This document shows, piece by piece, positions 1 through 9,106 of a DNA stretch of 64,000 nucleotides. The notes beneath the pieces were generated by a model, which was not told the DNA's origin, searched no databases, and saw only the letters and a list, made by a program, of their open reading frames with translations. The translations under genes and the position numbers were made by a program. Position 1 is the stretch's first letter; each line of letters begins with the position of its first letter. This DNA is from Euzebya tangerina (GTDB lineage: Bacteria; Actinomycetota; Nitriliruptoria; Euzebyales; Euzebyaceae). Where the stretch lies: the NCBI RefSeq assembly GCF_003074135.1, contig NZ_PPDK01000001.1, positions 2,790,001-2,854,000 on the forward strand. Reading direction: 5' to 3'.

Positions 1-728
1 GCCAGGATCAGGTTGTACTGCAGTTCGAGCATCGCCAGCAGGCGTTGATAGTCCTGCCGACCCATCCGCCGGGTCAGCCGCGGGTCGTCGGGACTGGCGA
101 TGACCTCGAGGCGCGAGTCGGCCTGGGAGGTGTAGGGCCGGATCTGGGCGTAGCTGGTGATCTCGTCGGGGATGGCCAACAGATCAGCAGCAGTGGCCAT
201 GGTCTCCCGCTGGACCCGGTATCCCAGGCTGCCCGCATCCGGGTTGGCGTCCAAGGCGACCACGCGGTCACCGCGCGTCGAGGCCAGCGTGTGCCCGAGG
301 TTCAGCGCCGTCGTGGTCTTGCCCACGCCGCCCTTGGTCGAGACCACGGCGATGGACCTGGCCCCGGGGAGCGGACGGCGGGTCAGCCGGAGCAGCTCTC
401 GAGCTCGGTCCTCGCCAGGTGTGGGAGCCGGGGTGTAGCGGCCTCCGGTGATGCGCCACAGGGCTCGCCGCCACCCCTTCCGGGGCGCCGGGTTGGTCTC
501 GGTCACCCACCCGTCGTCGTCGAACCCGACGTCGGGGTCATCGACCTCGGTCGCTCCGCGGAGGGAGAACGGGTCATCCTCGGGCAGCACGAACGTGGAT
601 GGGTCGATCGGGACGTCGTCCAGGCTGACTTGCTCGGGTAGCTCGAAGCTCGCTGGCTCGGGCCGCGGGTCGAGAGTCGTCGAGAAGTCCCCCGCAAGTC
701 CCGATCGGTCACGTCCGTGGTCCGACAC
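1..728 (-). CDS. ParA/MinD-family P-loop ATPase, C-terminus cut by window edge
   Basis: Partial gene: about 242 codons are visible and the C-terminus lies beyond the left edge. The chosen start is GTG at 728, preceded by an AGGA-type ribosome site. An acidic, low-complexity N-terminal tail of about 90 residues precedes the ATPase domain. The deviant Walker A KGGVGKTT lies at residues 132-139, followed by a LALDANPDAG-like switch segment. This family forms ATP-dependent dimers that position cargo or plasmids. The protein is clearly paralogous to the divergently transcribed neighbour at 1075-2415 (same tail-GG-linker-ATPase layout). Next to a Tad locus, a role in positioning the pilus machine is an inference. 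Similar proteins also accompany ESX secretion loci. Confidence 0.8.
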   Translation of the reverse strand, partial: MSDHGRDRSGLAGDFSTTLDPRPEPASFELPEQVSLDDVPIDPSTFVLPEDDPFSLRGATEVDDPDVGFDDDGWVTETNPAPRKGWRRALWRITGGRYTPAPTPGEDRARELLRLTRRPLPGARSIAVVSTKGGVGKTTTALNLGHTLASTRGDRVVALDANPDAGSLGYRVQRETMATAADLLAIPDEITSYAQIRPYTSQADSRLEVIASPDDPRLTRRMGRQDYQRLLAMLELQYNLIL

Positions 729-1074
729 TTCAGTCCTGCCGCCTTTGCTGCCCTTGCCGCCTCGTCCGTACCGCTGCCGGCACGCGCCCTCCGGGCCGAC
801 TCTACCCGTCAATTCACTAGTCCCACCACTCGGACGAGCGGACAATAAGTGCACCTCAGGTTGCGTTGGCGTGCGCACGGATCCCTCCATGGCCAGCACT
901 TTCGCAGAGATGGACCACACCAGACCTAACGAGTTGGGAACATCATGTATCAGTCCGACGGGTGCGGCTGGCGCCCAGTCCGCGCCGACGACTAGCGTTC
1001 GGGCAGTCTTGGTAGCGTTCGCCGAGCGGTTCATGCCGACGGCACGACGACAGGCTGAATGGAGGACGACAGCG
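729..1074. promoter_or_regulatory. Divergent intergenic region between two ParA-like genes
   Basis: 346 bases with no convincing gene. It must hold the promoters of both flanking ATPase genes. Two TAGCGTTCG direct repeats start at 993 and 1013, 20 bp apart; the second TAGCGT could be a -10 for the rightward gene, giving a leader of about 50 nt that contains a GGAGG ribosome site at 1061-1065. No clear -35 is visible. Confidence 0.4.
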
Positions 1075-2415
1075 GTGGAGGACAGCGGCAGCGCTCGCCC
1101 CCTGTGGGCTGACGACGAGGACGAGGGGAGCGGTGATGCCGCGCCCGCCGCCCCCATGCCGCCCGCTCCGCCAGCCGCTGACTCGCCGTCGCAGACGACG
1201 CGGTACTCCGAGGCCGACCTCAAGCAGGCCATCGAGGAGGTCAAGCGGATCGCCAGCGAGCGCGAGGCTGCCGGTGACCCGGAGGATGCGCCCTCCGAAC
1301 CGGGGGAGGTCGGCCCCTGGACAGCTGAGGCCGGCCCACCGGCGTCGCAGACGTTTCCGACGGTCTTCCACGACGGCCGTCCCGACGTCCAGGGGCACGC
1401 CGTCCGGGCGGATGGTGGGGCCGGCTCCGACGCCACCGCGCAGCCGCTGCACGGACATCGGGCGTCCGCGGCCGTCCCTCCCGGCCCGCCCGTGCTCGAG
1501 GAGTCGACCGTCCTGCGCCCACGGAAGGAACGGCCCACCGAGGGCTGGCGCGCGTGGCTGTACACCATCTCCGGCGGTGCGATCAACATCGGTCCGGGGC
1601 GCCGGGAGCGGGCGTGGAACGATCTGGTTCGTCGCTGTCAGGCTCCCTGCCCGACGGGGCGGAGGATCGCCGTCATCTCCCGCAAGGGCGGGGTGGGCAA
1701 GACCACGACGACGCTGATGCTCGGGCACACCCTGGCCGCCATCCGCCCGGACCGCGTCATGGCCATCGATGGCAACCCCGACGCCGGAACCCTGGGTCAC
1801 CGGATCTCCGGTCAGACGACGGCCACGGTGGTCGACGCGCTGGCCCAGGTGGGCAACGTCCGCGGCTATCCCGATGCCAGGGCATTGACCTCACAGGCCC
1901 CGTCGCGGCTGGAGATCCTGGCTTCGCCGCAGGATCCCCACGCCTCCCGTGCCCTGCGCGGTCGCGACTACCAGGCGGTGATGAACGAGCTCGACCACCA
2001 CTACAACGTCATGCTGTGCGACACCGGCACCGGGATCATGGATGACGCCAACCTGGGGATCCTGGACGCCATCGACCAGATCGTCCTGGTGACCGGGACT
2101 GCCCTGGACAGCGCCCGTGCCGCCTCCATGACCCTGGATTGGCTCGAGTCACACGGCCGGGCGGCCCTGGTGACGGATGCCGTCGTGGTGATCAACGCCA
2201 TCAGCGACATGGGGCGCGTGGACATCGATCAGGTGATCCGTCACTTCGCCGACCGGTGTCGGGCCGTCCATCGCGTGCCCTTCGACGAGCACCTCGAAGC
2301 CGGTGCGGTGACCGATCCGGATCGGCTCGCCCCGACGACGCAGGAGGCGTGGCTGTCGATCGCGGCAACCGTCGTCGACGGGTTCGCCCTCCCGTCGCCG
2401 AGGAGTCGCCGATGA
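1075..2415 (+). CDS. ParA/MinD-family P-loop ATPase
   Basis: 446 aa from GTG at 1075, chosen because GGAGG at 1061-1065 gives correct spacing. Residues 1 to about 150 are acidic and proline-rich, with low complexity. The ATPase domain follows, with deviant Walker A KGGVGKTT starting at K204 and an AIDGNPDAG segment. A DTGTGIMDD stretch matches the Walker B/switch II region. It is a paralogue of the divergent partial gene at 1-728. It leads the rightward cluster that continues into the Tad genes, so a role in polar or spatial placement of the pilus machine is plausible but inferred. The reading frame stays open upstream to 448, but that extension runs through the divergent promoter region and is not credible. 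Confidence 0.8.
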   Translation: MEDSGSARPLWADDEDEGSGDAAPAAPMPPAPPAADSPSQTTRYSEADLKQAIEEVKRIASEREAAGDPEDAPSEPGEVGPWTAEAGPPASQTFPTVFHDGRPDVQGHAVRADGGAGSDATAQPLHGHRASAAVPPGPPVLEESTVLRPRKERPTEGWRAWLYTISGGAINIGPGRRERAWNDLVRRCQAPCPTGRRIAVISRKGGVGKTTTTLMLGHTLAAIRPDRVMAIDGNPDAGTLGHRISGQTTATVVDALAQVGNVRGYPDARALTSQAPSRLEILASPQDPHASRALRGRDYQAVMNELDHHYNVMLCDTGTGIMDDANLGILDAIDQIVLVTGTALDSARAASMTLDWLESHGRAALVTDAVVVINAISDMGRVDIDQVIRHFADRCRAVHRVPFDEHLEAGAVTDPDRLAPTTQEAWLSIAATVVDGFALPSPRSRR

Positions 2416-2437
2416 GCCACACCCGTGGGGATCGCGC

Positions 2438-3382
2438 GTGAGTGATGTGATCGGCATCGGGCGCCGGACGGGGCCGTTCCTGGCCGATCCCGTCCACGTG
2501 GTGCACGTCGACCCCGAGGACATCGCGGGGGACCTGGTCGCGGTCTTCGACATGGTCAAGTACCACGTCGACCGGGACGGCCAGATCCTCATGGTCTTCC
2601 CCGACCGCCTGGCACCCGAGATCGAGACACCGCTGCGGATCGTCCGGTCGAGCCTCGGTGCCCGCGGGGTCCTGATGCACGCGACGACCCTTCCACCCCT
2701 GGCAGCTGACGTCCTGATGACGTTGCTCGCGGCCGTCCGACCCCAGGTGCCGAACGTGGCCGCCCTCGCCGCCGCCCTCCCCATGCTCGAGCAGCAGATC
2801 CTCCACTTCACGTGGCTGTCCTCGGTGGCCGGGTTGACCCACCCGGCACCCTCGGTGGGCCAGCACGCCCGCTCACTGCTGCCCGGAGGCTCCTGGATGG
2901 TCCGATCCTGGCCCGAGCTCGCCGTGGAGCGGTTCGATCTCTCCAAGCCGTTCGAGGTGCCGAGAGCGTCACAGGAGGTCGGCGTCGCACTGGCCGACCT
3001 GGACGGCGATCGCAGTTGGATCGATCCGCTGGTCGGGACGCACATCGCCAACCCGGTGAGTGTGGAGGTGGAGCCGAGCGCCGATGCGCGCACCTGGTGG
3101 GGCTGCGATCGGGTCGCCCAACTGGTGCTGTATCCGCGGGACATCGATCGGGTCGTCAGCGCGTTGGCTGGCGTCCTCGACATCGGTCGGTGTCGCTGGT
3201 GCGGCGAGACGGTTGGTTCGGCGACCTGCCCCTGGTGCCGCCTGCCGCGCGGGGGGATGCCCCTGGGCCAGAACATTACAAGTGGAGCCGCGGCGGAGGA
3301 GCAAGTGGCAACCTGGGACCCAACGGGAGATACGGGACCCGCTGTTGCCGCGCAGCAGCACATGGAGAGGACGCAAGGATGA
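2438..3382 (+). CDS. Hypothetical protein with C-terminal zinc ribbon
   Basis: 314 aa from GTG at 2438. No family is recognised for the body of the protein. Near the C-terminus is a CRWCG...CPWC pattern, two CxxC knuckles typical of a small zinc ribbon, followed by a low-complexity tail. There is no signal peptide or membrane segment, so it is probably cytoplasmic. Its stop codon overlaps the start of cpaB by 4 bases (ATGA), which places it in the pilus operon by translational coupling. It may be an adaptor linking the ParA-like ATPase to the assembly machine; this rests only on position. Confidence 0.65.
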   Translation: MSDVIGIGRRTGPFLADPVHVVHVDPEDIAGDLVAVFDMVKYHVDRDGQILMVFPDRLAPEIETPLRIVRSSLGARGVLMHATTLPPLAADVLMTLLAAVRPQVPNVAALAAALPMLEQQILHFTWLSSVAGLTHPAPSVGQHARSLLPGGSWMVRSWPELAVERFDLSKPFEVPRASQEVGVALADLDGDRSWIDPLVGTHIANPVSVEVEPSADARTWWGCDRVAQLVLYPRDIDRVVSALAGVLDIGRCRWCGETVGSATCPWCRLPRGGMPLGQNITSGAAAEEQVATWDPTGDTGPAVAAQQHMERTQG

Positions 3383-4125
3383 ATCCACGCCAGCGGCGGG
3401 GAGCTCTACTGGTGGTCATCAGCATCGTCGGTGCGATCGCGGTGTTCGTCTCGGTGTCCGGGTTCGTCGCCGATGTCCGACAGCAGGTCGGCCCCATGAC
3501 GACGGTCGTCCGTCTGACGACCGACGTTCCTGCGTTCGCGCCCATCCCCCCCGACGCCGTGGAGGTGCTGGAGGTCCCGGTGCTGTGGCAGCCGCCCTTG
3601 GCGATCGAGTCCCCCGACGAGATGGCCGGGCTGGTTCCCGGCCTGGCGTTGCCCGTCGGCTCCGTCCTCGAGGAGAGCGACCTGCAGCCACCACCCGCCG
3701 TTCAGGAGGGCATGCGGCAGATCGCCATCACCGTGGACGCCGAGACCGGCGTGGCCGGTGAGATCGGGGTCGGCGACGTCGTGGACATCATCGCGACCAG
3801 GCAGGGGTTCGCCGGTCAGAACCCGAGCGCGGAGATCGCCATCGAGGCGGCGCAGATCCTGTCCATCGGGACGCCGCGCCCCGACGTGCCCGACGCGGGC
3901 CTGATCGAGCAGGCCGGTCAGGAGCTGTTGCCCGACTTCGGCAACAACGTCGTGCCGGTCACCTTCAATCTGCCGACCAGCGACGTCCTGCGGTTGGCCT
4001 ACGTCGAGAGCTTCGCCACCAGCGTCCGCCTGGCGTTGCGCTCACCGACGGACTTCTCCCAGCTCGCGACGCCGGACCGGATCTACGCGCCGTCGAGCAG
4101 CATCGCGGAGGAGGGGGACTCGTGA
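3379..4125 (+). CDS. cpaB: Flp pilus assembly protein CpaB/RcpC
   Basis: 248 aa from ATG at 3379, overlapping the preceding stop codon. An N-terminal membrane anchor (residues about 8-30) is followed by a SAF-like beta-clip region: residues around 48-100 carry the PAFAPIPPDAVEV and LPVGSVLEESDL patterns typical of CpaB. The rest is the RcpC-type C-terminal domain. CpaB is an envelope component of Tad pili, thought to link the machine to the cell wall in bacteria lacking a secretin. The start of the next gene (GTG at 4122) overlaps its stop. Identification is by domain layout and locus. Confidence 0.85.
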   Translation: MNPRQRRGALLVVISIVGAIAVFVSVSGFVADVRQQVGPMTTVVRLTTDVPAFAPIPPDAVEVLEVPVLWQPPLAIESPDEMAGLVPGLALPVGSVLEESDLQPPPAVQEGMRQIAITVDAETGVAGEIGVGDVVDIIATRQGFAGQNPSAEIAIEAAQILSIGTPRPDVPDAGLIEQAGQELLPDFGNNVVPVTFNLPTSDVLRLAYVESFATSVRLALRSPTDFSQLATPDRIYAPSSSIAEEGDS

Positions 4126-5627
4126 TCTCGGTCATCCTGGCCACGGCCCAGCAGCGGCACACCGCCGAGCTGGGCGACCTGGCCAGCGAATCGGGCGTGT
4201 TCACGGTGGCCGACGTGGCGGCGGACAGCGGCTCCCTGATGACGGCGCTCGAGGTCTCCGACTACGACGTCGTCCTGCTCGATGCCGAGATCGGGCCTCT
4301 GGCGGCCTTCGACGTGGCCCGGGCCCTCGGGCAGCAGTTTCCTGACACCGCCCTGGTCCTCGTGGCTGCCGACACGGGTCCGGAGCTGCTCGAACGTGCC
4401 ATGAACGCCGGCTTCCGCGGTGTCGTCAACCTGCCGCTGGAGCTGGAGGATGTCACCACCAAGGTCGAGCTGGCCGGCACCTGGTCTCGTCGGCTTCGTG
4501 GCCGGCTGAACGACCCCGAGGACGAGCGGCCCGGTCGCATGATGGTCTTCGCCGGCGCCAAGGGCGGTGTGGGCACGACGACGCTGGCCACCCACGTCGC
4601 GCTCGAGACCCAACTCGCCAACCCCGACCGCCGGGTCTGCCTGGCCGACTTCGACCTGCAGGCAGGCGACGTCAAGACCCTGCTCGATCTCAGCCACCAT
4701 CGCAGCGTCGATGACCTGGTCGAGGTGGCGCAGGACGTGACGGCCCGACACCTCAACGATGCGCTGTTTGCCCATCCCTCCGGTCTCCGCGTGCTCCTCC
4801 CGCCCCCGCAAGGCGAGTTCGAGACCGACATCACCCCCGAGGTCGCCCGGGGCATCCTCGGCGCGGTCAGGACCCGCTTCGACCTGGTGGTGGTCGACGT
4901 CGGGACCGTCATGACCGACGGCGGCTCGATGGCCACGGAGCTCGCGGACGAGGTGCTGCTGGTGGTCACCCCCGACGTCCTCAGTCTGCGAAGCGCCGCG
5001 CGTCTCACGGCACTCTGGGAGCGCCGACGCCATCGGAAGGGTGGGATCACCGTGGTGCTGAACCGGTCCAGCCGCGACACCGAGGTCCAGGCGGACCTGG
5101 TGAGTCGGGTGCTCGAGATGGAGGTCCTCGACGCCACCATCCCGTCGGTGTTCCGGGAGCTCGAACCGGCGGTCAACTCCGGCATCGAAGAGCACCTCGA
5201 GGACGGGCCGATCCGCTCCGCGATCCTCGGCCTGTGTCGGGAGCTCAAGCTGATCCGACCGCAGGAGCGACGGTCGTTCTTCGGTCGCGGAGGCGATGAC
5301 TCCGGACAGGCGACGATCGAGGCGCTGGGGATCTTGCCCTGGGCGCTGCTGATCATCCTGGTGTTCTGGCAGCTCGCGGTCATGGGCTGGACCTACTCCT
5401 GGGGTGAGCACGCCGTCCGCGAGGCGGCCCGGGAGCTTGCGATCGGCGGGCCGGTCGAGCAGACCGTCCGTGAGGAGCTGCCGGTGTCGATGCACGACGG
5501 GCTGCAGGTGCGCTCGGGGCTGAGCACCGTCCAGGCCCAGATCAGGGTGCCGATCCTGGTTCCCGATTGGCTCTCCCCCTGGTCGATCACCGTGCAGCAG
5601 GGCACCATCAGGGAGCGAGGCCTATGA
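4122..5627 (+). CDS. CpaE/TadZ ATPase fused to a TadE-like pseudopilin
   Basis: 501 aa, about 100 longer than usual for CpaE. Residues 1-120 form a receiver-like domain with LLDAE at the phospho-acceptor position. Residues 140-380 are the ParA-like TadZ ATPase, with deviant Walker A KGGVGTTT from K147. The last 107 residues are a TadE-like pseudopilin. It has a class III-type processing site G395|QATIE400 with the diagnostic Glu at +5, then a hydrophobic helix and a VREAARELA amphipathic stretch. I see no internal ATG or GTG that would start the pseudopilin separately, so the fusion looks real unless there is a sequencing error. Peptidase cleavage after G395 could release the pseudopilin from the ATPase (inference). 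GTG start, with 4-base overlaps to both neighbours. Confidence 0.85.
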   Translation: MISVILATAQQRHTAELGDLASESGVFTVADVAADSGSLMTALEVSDYDVVLLDAEIGPLAAFDVARALGQQFPDTALVLVAADTGPELLERAMNAGFRGVVNLPLELEDVTTKVELAGTWSRRLRGRLNDPEDERPGRMMVFAGAKGGVGTTTLATHVALETQLANPDRRVCLADFDLQAGDVKTLLDLSHHRSVDDLVEVAQDVTARHLNDALFAHPSGLRVLLPPPQGEFETDITPEVARGILGAVRTRFDLVVVDVGTVMTDGGSMATELADEVLLVVTPDVLSLRSAARLTALWERRRHRKGGITVVLNRSSRDTEVQADLVSRVLEMEVLDATIPSVFRELEPAVNSGIEEHLEDGPIRSAILGLCRELKLIRPQERRSFFGRGGDDSGQATIEALGILPWALLIILVFWQLAVMGWTYSWGEHAVREAARELAIGGPVEQTVREELPVSMHDGLQVRSGLSTVQAQIRVPILVPDWLSPWSITVQQGTIRERGL

Positions 5628-5977
5628 GACGACTGCATGAGCGTGACGAGGGCAGCTACATCATGGAACTGCTCGGGTTCCTGCCCGCCTTCGCGATCGT
5701 GGCGATCCTCGCCTTCCAGTTGGCCGCGATCGGTGGCGCCGCCGTCGCCGCCGAGAACGCCGCACGCACCGGTAGCCGCGCGGCCTCGCTCGGCATCAGT
5801 CCGCGCAACGCCGCGATGTCGGCCCTCGACCCGGATCAGCGCCGGTACGCCAGGGTCAGCGGGGGCCTGGGCGGTGTCACCGTGGTTCTCGACGTGCCCG
5901 TGGTCATCCCCGGCATCGACCTGAACGTCGTCACGATCCGACGCAGCGCCCACCTCCCACCGCGGTTCGGATCCTGA
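5624..5977 (+). CDS. TadE/TadF-like pseudopilin
   Basis: 117 aa from ATG at 5624, overlapping the previous stop (ATGA). A short basic leader ends at G10, followed by SYIME with Glu at +5. This is the class III prepilin cleavage site G|xxxxE, and a hydrophobic helix follows at residues about 16-38. The remaining 75 residues are a small extracytoplasmic domain with NAARTGSRAA, as in TadE/F proteins. These are minor pseudopilins processed by the TadV peptidase. It follows directly after the CpaE-TadE fusion, so two TadE-type units are made from consecutive genes. Confidence 0.85.
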   Translation: MRRLHERDEGSYIMELLGFLPAFAIVAILAFQLAAIGGAAVAAENAARTGSRAASLGISPRNAAMSALDPDQRRYARVSGGLGGVTVVLDVPVVIPGIDLNVVTIRRSAHLPPRFGS

Positions 5978-5979
5978 TC

Positions 5980-7305
5980 ATGGCCCGGCCGACGGACCAG
6001 GAGTTGGGCGCGACCCGCAACGGCGGTCAGGGCGGCGAGCTCGACGTCCGCCGCTACCGCGAGATGCTGCTCCAGGAAGTGGACCTGGACGAGCTGGACC
6101 GCCTCTCCAGCACACAGCGCCGGGCACGACTGGAGCGGCTGGTCGGCCACATCATCAGCCGCGACGGTCCCATCATGTCCTCGACGGAGCGGCGCAACCT
6201 CATCCGCCGAATCGTCGACGAGGCGCTTGGGCTCGGTGTCCTCGAGCCGCTGCTGGCCGACCCCAACGTGACCGAGATCATGGTCAACGGGCCGAACCAG
6301 GTGTACGTCGAGCGGGCCGGTACGTTGACGCTGTCCAACTCCCGGTTCTCCTCCGAGGAGCAGATGTACCAGACGATCGATCGGATCGTCAGCCAGGTCA
6401 ACCGACGTGTCGACGAAGCCAGTCCCATGGTCGATGCACGCCTGCCAACCGGCGAGCGGGTGAACGTGATCATCCCGCCGCTGTCGCTGAACGGGCCGGT
6501 CCTGACGATCCGGCGGTTCCCCCGGGCCTTCACGATGGCCCAGCTGGCCGAGATGGGGTCGGTGGACGAGGCGACCATGTGGCTCCTGCGGTCCATGGTC
6601 GAGGTGCGGTGCAACATCATCATCGCCGGGGGTACGGGCACCGGGAAGACCACGTTCCTGAACTCCCTGTCCGGCTACATCGGGGCCAGCGAGCGGATCG
6701 TCACGATCGAGGACTCCGCCGAACTGCAACTGCAGCAGCCACACGTCGTCCGCCTGGAGTCCCGTCCTCCCAACGTGGAGGGCAAGGGCCAGGTCACGAT
6801 CCGCGACCTGGTCAAGAACAGCCTGCGCATGCGCCCCGACCGGATCATCGTCGGGGAGGTTCGCGGGGGCGAGACCCTCGACATGCTGCAGGCCATGAAC
6901 ACCGGGCACGAGGGATCGCTCTGCACGGTGCACGCCAACTCCGTCGACGATGCGATCCTGCGTCTCGAGACCCTCGCGTCGATGACCGAACTGGACATCG
7001 CCTTCGAAGCGCTCCGAGACCAGATCAGCGGTGCCGTGGACGCCCTGGTCCACCTGCGCCGCTATCCCGACGGATCCCGTCGGGTGGCCCAGATCGCCGT
7101 CACCGCGTCGCAGGATCGCAAGACCTTCCAGTTGGATCCGGTCATGACCTTCGAGGCCGATCCCATGGAGGCTGAGCGGCGGGTCACCGGCCGGGTGAAG
7201 CACGGCTCGATCCCCGCCTGGCTGGCAGAGCGGTTCCGCCTGGCGTCCATCAGCCTGCACCCCGTGTTCCGTGCGGCACCCGAGCCGGAGGCGGTCGGCC
7301 GGTGA
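5980..7305 (+). CDS. cpaF: Tad secretion ATPase CpaF/TadA
   Basis: 441 aa from ATG at 5980. This is a type II/IV secretion-family hexameric ATPase that powers Flp pilus polymerisation at the cytoplasmic face. Visible motifs are [11 protein letters not shown] in the N-terminal domain, Walker [10 protein letters not shown] at residues 217-225, the Asp-box [12 protein letters not shown], Walker [17 protein letters not shown] and a His-box [10 protein letters not shown]. Length and order match CpaF. It overlaps tadB by 4 bases (GTGA). It sits between the pseudopilin genes and the two platform proteins, as in classic tad operons. Confidence 0.95.
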   Translation: MARPTDQELGATRNGGQGGELDVRRYREMLLQEVDLDELDRLSSTQRRARLERLVGHIISRDGPIMSSTERRNLIRRIVDEALGLGVLEPLLADPNVTEIMVNGPNQVYVERAGTLTLSNSRFSSEEQMYQTIDRIVSQVNRRVDEASPMVDARLPTGERVNVIIPPLSLNGPVLTIRRFPRAFTMAQLAEMGSVDEATMWLLRSMVEVRCNIIIAGGTGTGKTTFLNSLSGYIGASERIVTIEDSAELQLQQPHVVRLESRPPNVEGKGQVTIRDLVKNSLRMRPDRIIVGEVRGGETLDMLQAMNTGHEGSLCTVHANSVDDAILRLETLASMTELDIAFEALRDQISGAVDALVHLRRYPDGSRRVAQIAVTASQDRKTFQLDPVMTFEADPMEAERRVTGRVKHGSIPAWLAERFRLASISLHPVFRAAPEPEAVGR

Positions 7306-8231
7306 CGTCATCGGTCATCCTGGCCCTGCTGGCGGCAACCCTCCTCGTCGCCGTCGTCGGGATCGCGGTGATGGCGCGTGCCAGCAGCTCGCGCAGTCTG
7401 GCCTATCGCCGAGCCAAGCTGAACCTGCGCCGTCCGGCGGTCGGCCCCGGGCGGTCCCGCTTCGACAAGCTGGTGTCGAGCGTGGCCCTCGGACGGTCCG
7501 TCTCGCGACGACTGGACGCTGCCGGGCGCACCGACCTGCTGGCCGGCGACGTCGTGGCCGTGGCACTGCTGGCCGCCGCCGGTGTCATCTACCTGCTGAG
7601 CAGCGTCGTGACGGTCGGCGCCGCAACCGTCGTCGCGCTCGGCCTGCTGCTCGTCGCCAACCAGTACCTGAACTACCTCGTGCAGAAGCGGATCGACGCG
7701 TTCTCGGACCAACTTCCCGACATCGCGCTGGTCATGTCCAATGCCGCCGGTGCCGGCATCGCCATCCCCAACGCCCTGCAGCTGACCGCGAACGAGATGG
7801 CCGAACCAGCTGCGTCGCTGCTGCAGCACGCCGTTCGTGAGCTCGCGGTCGGCGCGTCGCTGGCGGACGCCATGGACTCGCTCAAGGAGCGTGTGCCCTC
7901 GCGCGAGATGTCGGTGCTCGTCTCCACGCTGATCATCCAGCAGCGGGCGGGCGGTGATGTGATCGAGGCGCTCCGCGAGATGTCGACCAACCTCGAGCAG
8001 CGACGAGATCTGCGTCGCGAGGTCCGCACCGTGATGTCAGGCGTCCGCTTCACCGCCTACGCCATCATGGGCCTTGGAACCGGCTCCCTGCTGCTCATCG
8101 AGTCCTTGCGCTCCGGAACCCTTCAACGCATGACCTCGAGCTTGGCTGGCCAACTCATCCTCATCGCTGCGTTCGGGTTCTTCTTCATCGGCTTCCTCGC
8201 CGTTCGCCGATTGTCACGGGTGGACGTATGA
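7302..8231 (+). CDS. tadB: Tad pilus inner-membrane platform protein TadB
   Basis: 309 aa, GTG start overlapping the cpaF stop. An N-terminal membrane helix, then a pair of helices around residues 85-115, a cytoplasmic T2SF/GspF-like domain (FSDQLPDIALVMSNAAGAG, typical of TadB) and two C-terminal membrane helices. TadB and TadC form the membrane platform on which CpaF acts. It overlaps tadC by 4 bases, so the three are translationally coupled. Confidence 0.9.
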   Translation: MTSSVILALLAATLLVAVVGIAVMARASSSRSLAYRRAKLNLRRPAVGPGRSRFDKLVSSVALGRSVSRRLDAAGRTDLLAGDVVAVALLAAAGVIYLLSSVVTVGAATVVALGLLLVANQYLNYLVQKRIDAFSDQLPDIALVMSNAAGAGIAIPNALQLTANEMAEPAASLLQHAVRELAVGASLADAMDSLKERVPSREMSVLVSTLIIQQRAGGDVIEALREMSTNLEQRRDLRREVRTVMSGVRFTAYAIMGLGTGSLLLIESLRSGTLQRMTSSLAGQLILIAAFGFFFIGFLAVRRLSRVDV

Positions 8232-9103
8232 GCGCCGGATTCGCCGGACTGCTCGCGCTGGGCAGCTACGTCGTCGGGATCCTCGGATTCCGCATGATGC
8301 GCACGCCACCGGAGTCACTGCGTGACTACGATCCGCGCCAGGGAAGCACGAGGACCTCGTTGGTGGGCAAGGTCAGGGCGGCCGTCGGCCGGCGCTTCGG
8401 CCCCTTCGTCCTCGATCTGCTGAGCCCACGGTCCCGGGCACGACTCAACCGGCACCTGGCCGCGTCAGGCCGAGCGCCGGGTCAGACGCTGAACGACGTG
8501 GCGGCGACCAAGGCAGCAGACGTCTTCACCACCAGCCTCCTCGGGGTCGGGGCGACGCTGTACTGGGTGCCGCTGCTGCCGCTGCTGATGGTGTACGGCT
8601 GGTTCCGGATCAACCTGACGCTGCGCCAGGAAGCCAAGGCCCGCCAGACGCGGATCGAACGAGACCTCCCGGACTTCCTCGATGTGCTCAGCGTGACCGT
8701 CCAGTCGGGCATGAAGTTCCGCACGGCACTTCGCCGTGTGGAGGAGCGCTTCGACTCGCCCGTCGCCGAGGAGTTCCGCACCGCCCTGCGACAGATGGAC
8801 GTCGGCGCCTCCCGACGGGAGGCCTTCCAGGGGGTCCGCGACCGCAACCCGAGCCCCTCCATGAACCGCTTCATCGGGGCACTGCTCCAAGCCGAGGAGC
8901 TCGGCTCGCCCCTCACCGACGCGATGGGGGCCATCTCCAAGGACATGCGCAAGGCCTTCGGTCAGAGCGTCCGAAAGCGAGCCGCGGAGGCGGCGCCGAA
9001 GGTGAGCCTCGTCGCGACGGTCATCCTGATGCCGGGCGCCGCACTGCTGCTGATCGGCGGCCTCATCATCGGCGGCAACATCACCGTTCCGGGGGGCGGG
9101 TAG
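8228..9103 (+). CDS. tadC: Tad pilus inner-membrane platform protein TadC
   Basis: 291 aa from ATG at 8228. One N-terminal helix, a central pair of helices (about residues 95-125), a T2SF domain with RDLPDFLDVLSVTVQSGMKFRTAL, and a glycine-rich C-terminal helix. It is the partner of TadB in the assembly platform. The next gene, a histidine kinase, starts 3 bases after the stop, so the regulatory pair is probably co-transcribed with the machine. Confidence 0.9.
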   Translation: MSAGFAGLLALGSYVVGILGFRMMRTPPESLRDYDPRQGSTRTSLVGKVRAAVGRRFGPFVLDLLSPRSRARLNRHLAASGRAPGQTLNDVAATKAADVFTTSLLGVGATLYWVPLLPLLMVYGWFRINLTLRQEAKARQTRIERDLPDFLDVLSVTVQSGMKFRTALRRVEERFDSPVAEEFRTALRQMDVGASRREAFQGVRDRNPSPSMNRFIGALLQAEELGSPLTDAMGAISKDMRKAFGQSVRKRAAEAAPKVSLVATVILMPGAALLLIGGLIIGGNITVPGGG

Positions 9104-9106
9104 ACC

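Noticed and set aside
448-1074. Upstream extension of the rightward ParA-like gene
   Set aside because: The frame is open but runs through the divergent gene and its promoter; GGAGG at 1061-1065 sets the start at 1075.
5836-7311. 491-codon open frame opposite cpaF
   Set aside because: High-GC shadow of a gene with clear CpaF motifs; no motifs of its own. Same reasoning for the long frames opposite glyS (33191-34744), opposite 11391-12779 and opposite 25906-26964.
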